This document shows positions 1-7,849 of a DNA stretch of 64,000 nt, one piece after another; the first letter of the stretch is position 1; each line of letters opens with the position of its first letter. This DNA comes from a bacterium HR28 (lineage in GTDB: Bacteria; Chloroflexota; Chloroflexia; Thermomicrobiales; Thermomicrobiaceae), in contig BEIE01000002.1 in assembly GCA_002898255.1 (NCBI GenBank), positions 558,001 through 622,000 of the forward strand, read 5' to 3'. Both the position numbers and the translations under genes were made by a program. The notes under the pieces are model-generated. The model did not search any database. It had not been told where the DNA came from and worked only from the letters and a program-made list of their open reading frames with translations.

Positions 1-812
1 CCTGTCACAATCCGTTCGACGGACGAACCCGCGATGCGCACGACTGCACCTGATGTACCGAAGCAAATCTGGTTGCCCTCTGGCCCGGCGAGACAAGGAC
101 CAGAACCACCATTTCCTGCTTCGGCGACATAGATTGTGCCGTCCGATGCCACCGCGATGCCCCGGGGATTATGGAGACTGCTCGCGAGCGTCTCCAATGA
201 GCGTGCGCGGAGTAGTTCTGCACCGAGCAAACCAAGCATCACGTCCTGGCGCTCCGGTGCTGCCCCGGGATGGAGTTCGAACCGGGCGCGCTCAAAGTAT
301 TGGACCGTTATGCCGTGGTCAAGAAATGCCTCGCTCAGCGGATAGCCGAAGAGAGATACACCACCGGATTCCTCCCAGAAGGATTGGAAAGCACCAGAAA
401 CATTGTGACCGGTCGCCGGAAAGAAGCGTGCATCAGATCGGGGCTCGGTCGGCTGGAACGCCGGTAAGGAGCTCCAGCCGGCAGAATATTCAGCACCGAT
501 CCGCCCCAAGAGGACGTCGTGCTGAGAAGGAGCAGCGTTCGGGTGCCATTCGAAGCGAGCACGCTCGAAGTACTGGACGACGGTGCCCTCTTCAGTCATT
601 TCGTTGCTCATCGGATAGCCAAAGATGGGCAAGCCACCGAAGTCGTTCCAGAAAGCGAGGAAGCCGTGGCAGATCTGATAGCCCGTTTCAGGAAATTCAC
701 GACATGGAATCGTATCGTTTGCGGCGTTGGTCACGCGTGGACTCACGAGCGTGACCGCAAGGAGAACGGCGAGTGTGAAAAGGAGAAGCCGGTGAGTGAG
801 GCGTTCGAACAT
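1..812 (-). CDS. Secreted FGYP-repeat / ScyD-like protein, 5' part (cut by window edge)
   Basis: Reading leftward from an ATG at 812, an open frame runs off the window edge, so only about 270 N-terminal residues are visible. It opens with a signal peptide (hydrophobic LLLFTLAVLLAVTLV, then a cleavable VTNAA). Two copies of a roughly 50-residue module follow. Each begins FPETG/FPATG, has a Trp-containing middle and FGYP, and ends QYFERARFE. The visible C-terminal part reads LHNPRGIAVASDGTIYVAEAG, the opening of ScyD/ScyE- or NHL-type beta-propellers. An AAAGGA ribosome site lies 9 bases before the ATG. The FGYP modules are common in secreted Chloroflexota proteins; their ligand is unknown to me. 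The protein is probably exported. A propeller-type C-terminus is inferred from its first strands only. Confidence 0.8.
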   Translation of the reverse strand, partial: MFERLTHRLLLFTLAVLLAVTLVSPRVTNAANDTIPCREFPETGYQICHGFLAFWNDFGGLPIFGYPMSNEMTEEGTVVQYFERARFEWHPNAAPSQHDVLLGRIGAEYSAGWSSLPAFQPTEPRSDARFFPATGHNVSGAFQSFWEESGGVSLFGYPLSEAFLDHGITVQYFERARFELHPGAAPERQDVMLGLLGAELLRARSLETLASSLHNPRGIAVASDGTIYVAEAGNGGSGPCLAGPEGNQICFGTSGAVVRIAGSSVERIVT

Positions 813-1246
813 GTTGGGACGTCCTTTCTTCCATTGCCTGTCGTTTCTCACAATCGGAGTGTGGCGCGATGATCGCACCCCGGTTCATTTCCAAGCCATA
901 GTGAACCCCCTCATAGTCCGGACACTGTGTCGAAGGGTACTGCTGGTGAGGTGGATGCCGGTAATCAGTTCTTTTTCAGAACGTAACGAGTTCATCGCAC
1001 AAGTTTGCTAGCCGCGACGAGCATGCACACTGAGACACGTTCCGGTGGCGATATTCCTGAAGGCAATACAGGCATACATGTCGGGAGGGATCAACGTGCT
1101 GCCTTGGATCGCGATATCACTCGTGGATGGGATCACGGGCGAACGATGAAGATCGTGCATGCTGCTGTCGGCTTGGTCCCTGTGACGGCGTGGATGATGA
1201 CGGAGCGCATCTCGGGAGCAATCGAGTCGGTGTCTGTCATGGCAGG
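813..1246. other. Intergenic, no gene seen
   Basis: Between the start of the secreted protein and the terminator of the first alcohol dehydrogenase I see no supported coding frame. It should hold the promoter of the secreted protein, but I could not identify convincing -35/-10 boxes. Confidence 0.5.
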
Positions 1247-1289
1247 CAAAAAAGATCGGGGCAACTCGGGTATCCGAGCCACCCCGATC
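1247..1289 (-). terminator. Rho-independent terminator after first alcohol dehydrogenase
   Basis: GATCGGGG (1254-1261) pairs with CCCCGATC (1282-1289), with an inner CTCGG/CCGAG pair. Read leftward, the stem is followed by six T (1253-1248). It lies about 85 bases beyond the dehydrogenase stop. Confidence 0.8.
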
Positions 1290-1374
1290 GAGGGCCGGGT
1301 CACCTCGCGAGGAGTGTGCATGGTTGGAAGCTGGCGGAGATTGCTCCGCGATCCGCCAGTGTCAGGCGGCGTGC

Positions 1375-2493
1375 TCAGTGATCGAAGAGCAGCACGCCGC
1401 GGATAACGCGTCCTTCGACGACGTCGCGATATCCCTCGTTGATCTGCTCGAGCTTATAGGTCTTCGTGACGAGTTCGTCGAGCTTGAGTTTGCCCATCCG
1501 ATAGAGTTCAAGGAAGCGCGGGATATCGACCTTTGGATTGGAATGTCCGTAGATGGTTCCCACGATCTCCTTGGCGAGGAGCATGAACTCACGGGGGGTC
1601 ACATCGATGTGGTCCATGCCGCGGCCGGAGGCGCCAACGATGACGGTGCGACCGGCCTTGCGCGTGACTTGGGTTGCGAGGCCCACGTGCTCCGGCTTAA
1701 CGTGGTCGAGGGTGAGGAGCACCTTGTCGCAACCAACACCGTTGGTAATCTCCATGATACGCTGATAGACATCCTCGCGCGTGGCATCAATGGTATGTGT
1801 GGCGCCGAATTCCTTGGCCTTTTCCAGCTTCCACGCGACTCGGTCAACAGCAATCACTCGGACTGCGCCGGCGAGGACTGCACCCTGCACCGCGTTCATG
1901 CCCACGCCGCCGACCCCGATCACAGCGACCGTATCACCGGGACGGACGCCACCGCGGAACATCGCAGCGCCGGCTCCGGTCGGGACAGCGCAGGCGACGA
2001 GGCAGGCCTTGTCGAGTGGGATGTCGGGATCGATCTTGACGACGGCGTCGGTCGGCGCGACTGTCCACTCGCTGAAACAACCGATCATCGCGAACTGGCC
2101 GACGTCCTGGCCGTCCTTGGTGTGGAGACGGAAGGTGCCGTCAAGTTGGGCCCCGAGCGTCACGTTCGCGCCGCGATCGCAGAGGACGGGGATCCCGCTC
2201 AAGCACCACCGGCACTTGCCGCAAGGCGGGATGAAGGTCAAGATGACGTGGTCCCCCGGCTGGAAGTCGGTCACACCGGGGCCGACCTTCTCGACGATAC
2301 CGGCTCCTTCATGGCCAGCAACGATCGGGTATCGACCCGGGCTGTCACCGGTTGCAAAGTACCAGTCGGAGTGGCAGAGACCAGTTGCGACGAGCTTAAT
2401 CAGGAGCTCGCCTTGCTTGGGCTCGTCGAGTTCGAGTTCCTCAATCTCGAAGTGTTGTGTCGGCCCCCAGAGAACGGCTGCGCGGGTCTTCAC
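1375..2493 (-). CDS. Mycofactocin-associated NDMA-type zinc alcohol dehydrogenase, copy 1
   Basis: A 372-residue medium-chain dehydrogenase of the class whose tightly held nicotinamide is reoxidised through mycofactocin (NDMA in vitro). Catalytic zinc ligands are visible at Cys40, His61-Glu62 and Cys168. The structural zinc knuckle is Cys91/94/97/105 and the Rossmann motif GVGGVG lies at 193-198, with Asp217 placed for the NAD ribose. The start is GTG preceded by AAAGGGGG, the same ribosome site used by the two paralogues at 5.0-6.0 and 9.7-10.8 kb. Its neighbours are mftD and the mftABCF operon, which supports dependence on mycofactocin. The sequence diverges from the other two copies along its whole length, so it has not shared their gene conversion. 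The alcohol substrate is unknown. Confidence 0.9.
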   Translation of the reverse strand: MKTRAAVLWGPTQHFEIEELELDEPKQGELLIKLVATGLCHSDWYFATGDSPGRYPIVAGHEGAGIVEKVGPGVTDFQPGDHVILTFIPPCGKCRWCLSGIPVLCDRGANVTLGAQLDGTFRLHTKDGQDVGQFAMIGCFSEWTVAPTDAVVKIDPDIPLDKACLVACAVPTGAGAAMFRGGVRPGDTVAVIGVGGVGMNAVQGAVLAGAVRVIAVDRVAWKLEKAKEFGATHTIDATREDVYQRIMEITNGVGCDKVLLTLDHVKPEHVGLATQVTRKAGRTVIVGASGRGMDHIDVTPREFMLLAKEIVGTIYGHSNPKVDIPRFLELYRMGKLKLDELVTKTYKLEQINEGYRDVVEGRVIRGVLLFDH

Positions 2494-3092
2494 CGAGGCC
2501 CCCTTTCTGCCCCCACGAGCGCGGCTGGTTCGGCGCAGCAGGTGAGCACGGTCACGTTCTATACTAGGCGTACGGTAACATCAGTTCTGAAGTGTCGTCA
2601 ATGGAAGTGTTCATAATAACGGAACAACGGGGATCGTTCTGCGTGATTCCCACTGCAGCGGCGAGATGGGCGTTGGCCCCGCGGTGGATGTTCACCGGCG
2701 TAGACCAATCATTCCGGTTTGGTCCTGAAGATGGGGGCAAGCGCTCGGTTGGTTGTTCTCGCGTGTTGGTCTAGTTCTTGGCTCTGCGCTCGCATCCTGT
2801 TGAGTTCGTGGGACGCAACGAAGAACCTCTGCCAGACTCTCTTCTGCGGAGACAGCCTCGGCTTCTGTCTCGTCGAGGTCGTCATCATCCGCTCATGGGT
2901 AAGGAGCTGATGAGTCGGTGCTGGTATGACCGGGCCGACAAGGTGCTGCAGTGTTTCTGGTCATCGTAGAGACGATGCAACAGGGTGGGGGGCTCCGGAT
3001 CACGGCTTTTCGGACGAGTTTGGAGCCTGAAGCAGTGCCCCATTAGAGCAGAGAGACGAGAAAGCGGGTGCTTGTGTGGAGAGGGAGGGGGC
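2494..3092. other. Intergenic, no gene seen
   Basis: Six hundred bases between mftD and the first alcohol dehydrogenase. Short frames exist but lack ribosome sites and recognisable protein character. TATAGA near 2556 on the minus strand could be a -10 box for the dehydrogenase, but no matching -35 is present. Confidence 0.4.
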
Positions 3093-3124
3093 GAGCCCCG
3101 GCCCCGAGTGGGGGACCGGGGCTC
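3093..3124 (-). terminator. GC-rich hairpin directly after mftD
   Basis: GAGCCCCGG (3093-3101) pairs with CCGGGGCTC (3116-3124), enclosing CCCC-GAGT-GGGG. It begins one base past the mftD stop. There is no T-run, so it may act as a transcript 3' end or stabiliser rather than a classical terminator. Confidence 0.5.
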
Positions 3125-3125
3125 A

Positions 3126-4355
3126 TTAGACAGGGAGCGGGTGAGCGCTCGGCTCCCGGCAGCGCCAGTGGGCGACGGAACTTGCTGGGCCGGCGATGAA
3201 GCCGGGTGGGATCACGAGGTCGCTTGGGCAGAGTTCATGGATGGAAGACTTGCCGATGCCGAGAAGGGTCTCGTCGATACCACTGCGGAGCAGTTCCAGC
3301 ACGTTGCGGACACCGGCTTCTCCGTTGGCGGCGAGCCCCCAAAGGTAGGCGCGACCGATCAGGACAGCACGCGCCCCCAGAGCAAGCGCTTTGACGACAT
3401 CGCTCCCGCGGCGGATGCCGCCATCCAGGAGAATCTCGAGGCGGTCGCCAACGGCCTCGACGATCGTGGGGAGGACGCGAATCGAGGCCGGAGCACCGTC
3501 GAGGTTGTTCCCACCGTGGTTAGACACGGAAATGGCGTCTGCGCCGATCTCGGCTGCACGCCGAGCGTCGTCTGGATGCAGGATACCTTTCAGGATGAAA
3601 GGACCGTCCCACTGCTCGCGCAGCCAAGCGATATCGGACCAGGTTGGGGGCGGTGTCTGCATCCATTCGAAGTACGCCTCGAAGAAAGTAGGCGGTCGCT
3701 GCCCCGGAAGCGCGAGGTTCGGCACGGTGAGATCGGGCAACTTCCTGCGCTTGAGGTACTCCCACAGCCAACCGGGACGGGACAGGGCTTCGGGAGCGAG
3801 CTTGAGCATATTGCGGAGCGTGAGGCGGTCGGGAATGAAGGGGCTACCCCAATCGCGGCGAGTGGCAAAGGACCAATCGAGCGTGACGACAATCCCCTTA
3901 GCACCGGCAGCCTTGGCGCGTTCCAGGATGGCGCGGATGCGATCGCGTGTGCCCAGCCAATAGATCTGGAAGAAGGTACGCGGATTGGCAGCGACGACCT
4001 CTTCCAGCGGCTTACTGGCAAACGAACTGAGGATCATGATCGTGCCGGCTGCGGCTGCGGCACGAGCGACAGCGACCTCGGCATCCGGGTGGATCGCCTG
4101 CACACCGGTCGGCGAGATGAGCACCGGGAGGGAAATCTCGAACCCGAGGACCGTCGTCGCAAGATGACGCTGTGTGGGTGCGGCGGCGACACGCGGGATG
4201 AAGCCGAGTTCGGCGAAGGCCGCAACATTGTCGCTCAGGGTGACCCCGCGCTCACTCCCCGCGAGGATGGCTGCGTAGACTGACGGGGGAAGTCGCTTCT
4301 TCGCACGACGTTGAGCCTCAGCGACCGACTCAAACCATTCACGAGTGCTCGCCAT
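3126..4355 (-). CDS. mftD: Mycofactocin-associated FMN-dependent dehydrogenase MftD
   Basis: A 409-residue member of the L-lactate dehydrogenase/glycolate oxidase (FMN TIM-barrel) family, in the branch that travels with mycofactocin. The flavin/catalytic segment reads SNHGGNNLDGAPAS; the active-site His is kept, while the Arg usual in lactate oxidases is replaced by Asn. The later LLDGGIRRGSDVVKALALGA segment is the usual FMN phosphate site. I chose the ATG at 4355 because GGAGGAG sits 3-7 bases upstream; an upstream extension to 4478 is Cys/Arg-rich and unlike the family. The substrate of MftD is not established. Co-location with mftABCF and three NDMA-type dehydrogenases supports a role in mycofactocin-linked redox. 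Confidence 0.87.
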   Translation of the reverse strand: MASTREWFESVAEAQRRAKKRLPPSVYAAILAGSERGVTLSDNVAAFAELGFIPRVAAAPTQRHLATTVLGFEISLPVLISPTGVQAIHPDAEVAVARAAAAAGTIMILSSFASKPLEEVVAANPRTFFQIYWLGTRDRIRAILERAKAAGAKGIVVTLDWSFATRRDWGSPFIPDRLTLRNMLKLAPEALSRPGWLWEYLKRRKLPDLTVPNLALPGQRPPTFFEAYFEWMQTPPPTWSDIAWLREQWDGPFILKGILHPDDARRAAEIGADAISVSNHGGNNLDGAPASIRVLPTIVEAVGDRLEILLDGGIRRGSDVVKALALGARAVLIGRAYLWGLAANGEAGVRNVLELLRSGIDETLLGIGKSSIHELCPSDLVIPPGFIAGPASSVAHWRCREPSAHPLPV

Positions 4356-4793
4356 TGCTCCTCCTGCATCGACAAAATGCTTAGTAATCCCGACGCAGCA
4401 GCGACACCGGCTGCACCGGCAGCTGAATGCGGTGGCACACGGGCACCGCGTCAACGAGTTGCCATAATGGTTGTACATGACGTGCGACAGCCTTGAGGGC
4501 GACCATCGGGAGACAGTGCGACTGCGGCGCTGGTGCAGTCCAAACCGTCGCGCGATCGTTTCGTGAGGACGTCGGTGTAGCGCGCGGCGCGCGTACCGGG
4601 AGGCACCAGACTGGGGTCAAGCAACAGGGGTGTCGTGGGCTCGTTCGCCGCGTACGACGGTGACCACGCTGGCTGGTCCCGACATCTGGGAGTGGGTTGG
4701 TCGAGCTACCCTGGCCGATGAGTCGCCCCTGACCTCTGAGCGATGCACTGCCGACGGGGTAGTCAGTCGAGCCGACCCCTGCCCGACAACAGG
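4356..4793. other. Intergenic, no gene seen
   Basis: Lies between mftD and the second alcohol dehydrogenase. Frames here lack ribosome sites and family resemblance. It presumably holds the mftD promoter, which I could not place. Confidence 0.4.
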
Positions 4794-4825
4794 GAGCTCC
4801 ACTGGGCGACTGCCCAGTGGAGCTC
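4794..4825 (-). terminator. Perfect 14-bp hairpin after second alcohol dehydrogenase
   Basis: GAGCTCCACTGGGC (4794-4807) and GCCCAGTGGAGCTC (4812-4825) are exact reverse complements around a GACT loop, 40 bases beyond the dehydrogenase stop. No T-run follows in either direction. Confidence 0.55.
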
Positions 4826-4858
4826 GGTAGGAGGATTAGCAAAGAACCGACCACGAGA

Positions 4859-5425
4859 TGTCGGTTAGTCGAAGAGGATGACACCGCGGATCACACGTCC
4901 TTCCAGGAGGTCGGCGTAGCCCTGGTTGATCTCATCGAGGCGGTAGGTCTTGGTGACCAATTCGTCGAGCTTGAGGCGGCCGGCGCGGTAGAGCTGGAGG
5001 AGGTAGGGGAAGTCAACGCGGGGATTGACGTGGCCGTAGAGGGTTCCGACGACCTCCTTCCCAAGGAGCACCAAGTCGGCCGGCGGAACCTTCATGGAGT
5101 CGGTAGCAATTGGTGCCAGACCGACCACGACGCAGCGTCCGGCTTTGCGGGTAGCGCGGTAGGCGATGCCGATGTGCTCGGGCTCGACGTGGCCGATTGT
5201 GACGATGGTCTTATCGGCGCCGACGCCGTTGGTGAGGTCGAGGATGCGCTGGACGGGGTCCTCGTACTGGGCGTTGATGGTGTGGGTTGCGCCGAATTCC
5301 TGGGCGGCTTCGAGCTTCCAGGGGACGATATCGACGGCGATGACCTTGGAGGCGCCGGCGAGGGCGGCGCCCTGGACGGCGTTCATGCCCACGCCGCCAA
5401 GCCCAAACACGGCCACCACTTCACC
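4859..5425. repeat. 567-bp direct repeat, copy A (gene conversion tract)
   Basis: Matches 9649-10215 at constant offset 4790, with a single difference (G at 4943, A at 9733). It covers the C-terminal half of the dehydrogenase and six bases past the stop. Identity ends abruptly at 5425, within the codons just before VVAVFGLGG. Confidence 0.95.
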
Positions 5426-5980
5426 GGCCCGGACCTCACCGCGCTTGGCGGCGGCACCGACACCTGTGGGCACGCAACAAGAGACCAAACAGGCGCGGTC
5501 GAGTGGAATATCGGGGTCGATCTTCACGATCGCGTCGGCCGGGGCGACTGTGTACTCGCTGAAGCAGCCGATCATGGCGAACTGGCCGACTTCTTGGCCG
5601 TCCTTCGTGCGGAGGCGGAAGGTGCCGTCGAGCTGAGCACCGATGGTCGCACCGGCGCCTCGGTCGCAGAGGACAGGGAGACCGGTGAGGCACCACCGGC
5701 ACTTTCCACAGGGCGGGATAAAGGTGAGGAGCACATGGTCGCCAGGCTGAACTTCAGTGACACCGGGGCCGACCTTCTCAACGATGCCGGCGCCCTCGTG
5801 GCCGGGGACAATGGGGTAGCGGGCAGGGTGATCGCCGGTGGCGAAGTGCCAGTCAGAGTGACAGATGCCGGTAGCAACCATTTTGACGAGGACTTCTCCA
5901 GCCTTGGGTTCATCCAGTTCCAATTCTTCAACACTAAACGTCTTGGTGGGACCATGCAGCACGGCTGCCCGCGTCTTCAT
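4865..5980 (-). CDS. Mycofactocin-associated NDMA-type zinc alcohol dehydrogenase, copy 2
   Basis: A 371-residue zinc alcohol dehydrogenase with the same layout as copy 1: CHSDW and GHEGAG for catalytic zinc, CGKCRWCLTGLPVLC for structural zinc, and GLGGVGMNAVQGAALAGA as the cofactor fold. It starts at ATG 5980, five bases after AAAGGGGG, and is read from a near-consensus promoter at 6062-6090 that is divergent from the mftA promoter. From 4859 to 5425 it is identical to copy 3 except for one base, while the N-terminal half is diverged. This is the copy physically paired with mftA, so shared regulation is plausible. The substrate is unknown. Confidence 0.9.
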   Translation of the reverse strand: MKTRAAVLHGPTKTFSVEELELDEPKAGEVLVKMVATGICHSDWHFATGDHPARYPIVPGHEGAGIVEKVGPGVTEVQPGDHVLLTFIPPCGKCRWCLTGLPVLCDRGAGATIGAQLDGTFRLRTKDGQEVGQFAMIGCFSEYTVAPADAIVKIDPDIPLDRACLVSCCVPTGVGAAAKRGEVRAGEVVAVFGLGGVGMNAVQGAALAGASKVIAVDIVPWKLEAAQEFGATHTINAQYEDPVQRILDLTNGVGADKTIVTIGHVEPEHIGIAYRATRKAGRCVVVGLAPIATDSMKVPPADLVLLGKEVVGTLYGHVNPRVDFPYLLQLYRAGRLKLDELVTKTYRLDEINQGYADLLEGRVIRGVILFD

Positions 5981-6061
5981 AGGCTCCCCCTTTCACAACA
6001 TCTCCGACCGACCAGAATCCTCTCGTTGACTGTTAGGTGAGAGAGAACTATTTCCATTCAA

Positions 6062-6090
6062 AGTATAGCAGATAATCGAATGGCTGTCAA
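6062..6090 (-). promoter_or_regulatory. Consensus promoter of second alcohol dehydrogenase
   Basis: On the minus strand TTGACA (6090-6085), a 17-base spacer and TATACT (6067-6062) match the housekeeping sigma consensus almost perfectly. The expected transcript starts near 6055, leaving a leader of about 75 bases. Confidence 0.88.
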
Positions 6091-6168
6091 CCCTTCCGTG
6101 GACGGGCGAGAAGGGGATTCACCGACATAGGTTCCGGGTAAATAGAGACTTTCCTCGGAAGACGAGCG

Positions 6169-6197
6169 TTGACACCTTCGAGACGTCTGGATATACT
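6169..6197 (+). promoter_or_regulatory. Consensus promoter of mftABCF
   Basis: TTGACA (6169-6174), a 17-base spacer and TATACT (6192-6197). It has the same strength and hexamers as the divergent dehydrogenase promoter 80 bases away, so the precursor operon and one dehydrogenase share a promoter region. Confidence 0.9.
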
Positions 6198-6209
6198 CCG
6201 GCTGACATT

Positions 6210-6223
6210 CCGAACATGTTGGG
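6210..6223. promoter_or_regulatory. Possible operator over the mftA transcription start
   Basis: CCGAACATGTTGGG is a near-palindrome with an AACATGTT core, placed 12 bases past the -10 box, where a bound repressor would block transcription. mftR-type TetR regulators control such loci elsewhere, but none is encoded in this window. Only the palindrome and its position are observed. Confidence 0.35.
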
Positions 6224-6258
6224 TGGTTAAGGAAATGCGGGGAGAAGGGAGCGGAACA

Positions 6259-6417
6259 ATGGAGCCGATGGTGGAGACGCTGGTGGAGGAGCCGGAGGCG
6301 GTGGTCGAGGAGCAGCCGGCTGCGACGCTCTCGACCGAGACAGAGGAGTCGGCCGAGCAGCTGGTGGAGATGCTGCTCGCGGAGATCACGATCGATGGCA
6401 TGTGCGGGGTGTACTGA
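6259..6417 (+). CDS. mftA: Mycofactocin precursor peptide MftA
   Basis: A 52-residue ribosomal peptide ending IDGMCGVY, the signature C-terminus of mycofactocin precursors. The final Val-Tyr pair is decarboxylated and cross-linked by MftC and becomes the redox cofactor core after proteolysis. The leader is very acidic (runs of Glu) with a LVEMLLAEI segment just before the core, as expected for binding MftB. The ATG at 6259 has GGGAG seven bases upstream. An earlier in-frame TTG at 6169 overlaps the -35 box and cannot be the start. It is the first gene of the operon and its stop overlaps the start of mftB. Confidence 0.97.
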   Translation: MEPMVETLVEEPEAVVEEQPAATLSTETEESAEQLVEMLLAEITIDGMCGVY

Positions 6418-6692
6418 TCGAGCCGGTGCGCTGGGAGAACCGCACGAAGCTTGCGCGGACTGCGGCGCTCCGACCGGAGCCGTTTGGGGCGCTGGCCTAC
6501 ACCTACCATGAGCGCCGGTTATTCTTCATCCCGCCCTGGCTTGTTCCCTTTGTCGAGGGTACTGGGAGTGAGACGATCGCCGAGGTGGCGCAGCGCCTGC
6601 GGGCAGCGGGCGTCTTGCCGGAGGACGCGGTAGAAAAGATCCTGCCGCTCCTGGAGGGGCTGCGTCGCAGGGGGGTCATCGATGTGGACTGA
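6402..6692 (+). CDS. mftB: Mycofactocin peptide chaperone MftB
   Basis: A 96-residue protein with the [20 protein letters not shown] segment typical of MftB, followed by a small helical domain ending [14 protein letters not shown], of the PqqD-like peptide-binding type. It hands MftA to the radical SAM enzyme MftC. The start is uncertain: GTG 6402 lies inside the end of mftA, and GTG 6426 would start just after the mftA stop. Either implies translational coupling. Its own stop overlaps the mftC ATG by 11 bases. Confidence 0.92.
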   Translation: MRGVLIEPVRWENRTKLARTAALRPEPFGALAYTYHERRLFFIPPWLVPFVEGTGSETIAEVAQRLRAAGVLPEDAVEKILPLLEGLRRRGVIDVD

Positions 6693-7779
6693 CGTGCTGC
6701 GCCGCGGGTTGAATGCGCCGATCTGCTTGACTTGGGAAATCACCTACGCCTGTAACTTCAACTGTGTGCACTGTTTGTCCTCCTCCGGTAAGCGCGCGCC
6801 CGATGAATTGACGACGGAAGAAGCCAAGCGGCTGATCGATGAGTGGGCAGCATTGCGGGTGTTCTATATCAATGTCGGGGGTGGAGAGCCGCTTCTTCGC
6901 CCTGACTTCTTCGAGCTGATGGAGTATGCAATCGCGCGCGGGATCGGTGTGAAGTTCAGTACCAATGGGAGCCTGATCGACGAGTCTGTCGCAGACTGGA
7001 TCGTGCGTACACCGTATCTCGACGTCCAGATCAGTCTCGATGGAGTGACGCCAGAGGTAAACGACGCGATCCGGGGTGCAGGATCGTATGCGTTGGCGCG
7101 GCGAGCGATGGAGCTCCTGGCAGCCCGCCGGTTCCCCTTTAAGATCAATGTGGTGTTGACGCGACGGAACTTCGAGCAGCTCGAGGACTTCTACGCGCTC
7201 GCCAAGTCGTATGGAGCACAACTCCGGGTAACACGCCTGCGACCGTCAGGGCGCGGGCGCGAGGTGTGGCATGAACTCCGCTTGACCCGAGCCCAGAGCC
7301 ACCAACTGTACAGTTGGCTCGTGAATCATCCAGATGTGCTGACGGGAGACTCATTCTTCCATCTCTCGGCGCTTGGGCGGCCGCTGGAAGGGCTTAACCT
7401 CTGCGGAGCCGGTCGGATTGTCTGTTGTGTCGATCCGCGCGGTGACGTCTATGCCTGCCCCTTCGTTCTGACTGAGGAGTTCAAGGCAGGGAACGTCCGC
7501 GAGCGCTCGTTCACTGAGATCTGGCGTGATTCGCCGCTTTTCCGGCGGCTACGTGAGTGGGAGGCTGGCTCGACCTGCCAAGCGTGCTCTGCGTATTCCC
7601 GCTGCCAGAGCGGGTGCTTCGCGGTGAAGTACTTCACCGGAACGCCGCTGGATGCGCCAGATCCCGAGTGCGTCTTTGCGCCCGAGACTGGACCGACCGA
7701 TATCGTTCTGCCGCTGCGTTTGCATCCGCGTCCGGTGCGGAGCCCACGGCGGGTAGCAGTCACGCCGGCAGCGCAGTGA
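6682..7779 (+). CDS. mftC: Mycofactocin radical SAM maturase MftC
   Basis: A 365-residue radical SAM/SPASM enzyme. The SAM cluster motif is Cys24-x3-Cys28-x2-Cys31 (ACNFNCVHC), followed by [11 protein letters not shown]. The C-terminal SPASM domain shows [17 protein letters not shown] and the [14 protein letters not shown] cluster for auxiliary iron-sulfur centres. MftC oxidatively decarboxylates the MftA C-terminal Tyr and forms the Val-Tyr cross-link. The ATG at 6682 is inside the end of mftB, so translation is coupled. The MftE peptidase that should act next is not encoded in this window. Confidence 0.95.
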   Translation: MWTDVLRRGLNAPICLTWEITYACNFNCVHCLSSSGKRAPDELTTEEAKRLIDEWAALRVFYINVGGGEPLLRPDFFELMEYAIARGIGVKFSTNGSLIDESVADWIVRTPYLDVQISLDGVTPEVNDAIRGAGSYALARRAMELLAARRFPFKINVVLTRRNFEQLEDFYALAKSYGAQLRVTRLRPSGRGREVWHELRLTRAQSHQLYSWLVNHPDVLTGDSFFHLSALGRPLEGLNLCGAGRIVCCVDPRGDVYACPFVLTEEFKAGNVRERSFTEIWRDSPLFRRLREWEAGSTCQACSAYSRCQSGCFAVKYFTGTPLDAPDPECVFAPETGPTDIVLPLRLHPRPVRSPRRVAVTPAAQ

Positions 7780-7849
7780 CGTGCGCAGTCATCCAAGGTG
7801 AGGAGCGGGACACTCACTGCCCTCCGACTTCGGTCGGCTCAAGTGAGCG

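Noticed and set aside
1324-2616. Long plus-strand frame antisense to the first alcohol dehydrogenase
   Set aside because: A shadow of the real gene: similar long frames lie opposite the other two dehydrogenases, composition follows the GC-rich codon pattern, and no ribosome site or family is present.
2985-4283. 432-codon plus-strand frame antisense to mftD
   Set aside because: Opposite a clear FMN-enzyme gene; no recognisable protein features.
806-6223. 13-base match CGAACATGTTGGG at the start of the secreted protein and in the mftA leader, considered as a shared operator
   Set aside because: A 13-base match between two places is expected by chance in a window this size, and the first copy lies across a start codon with only half of the palindrome context.
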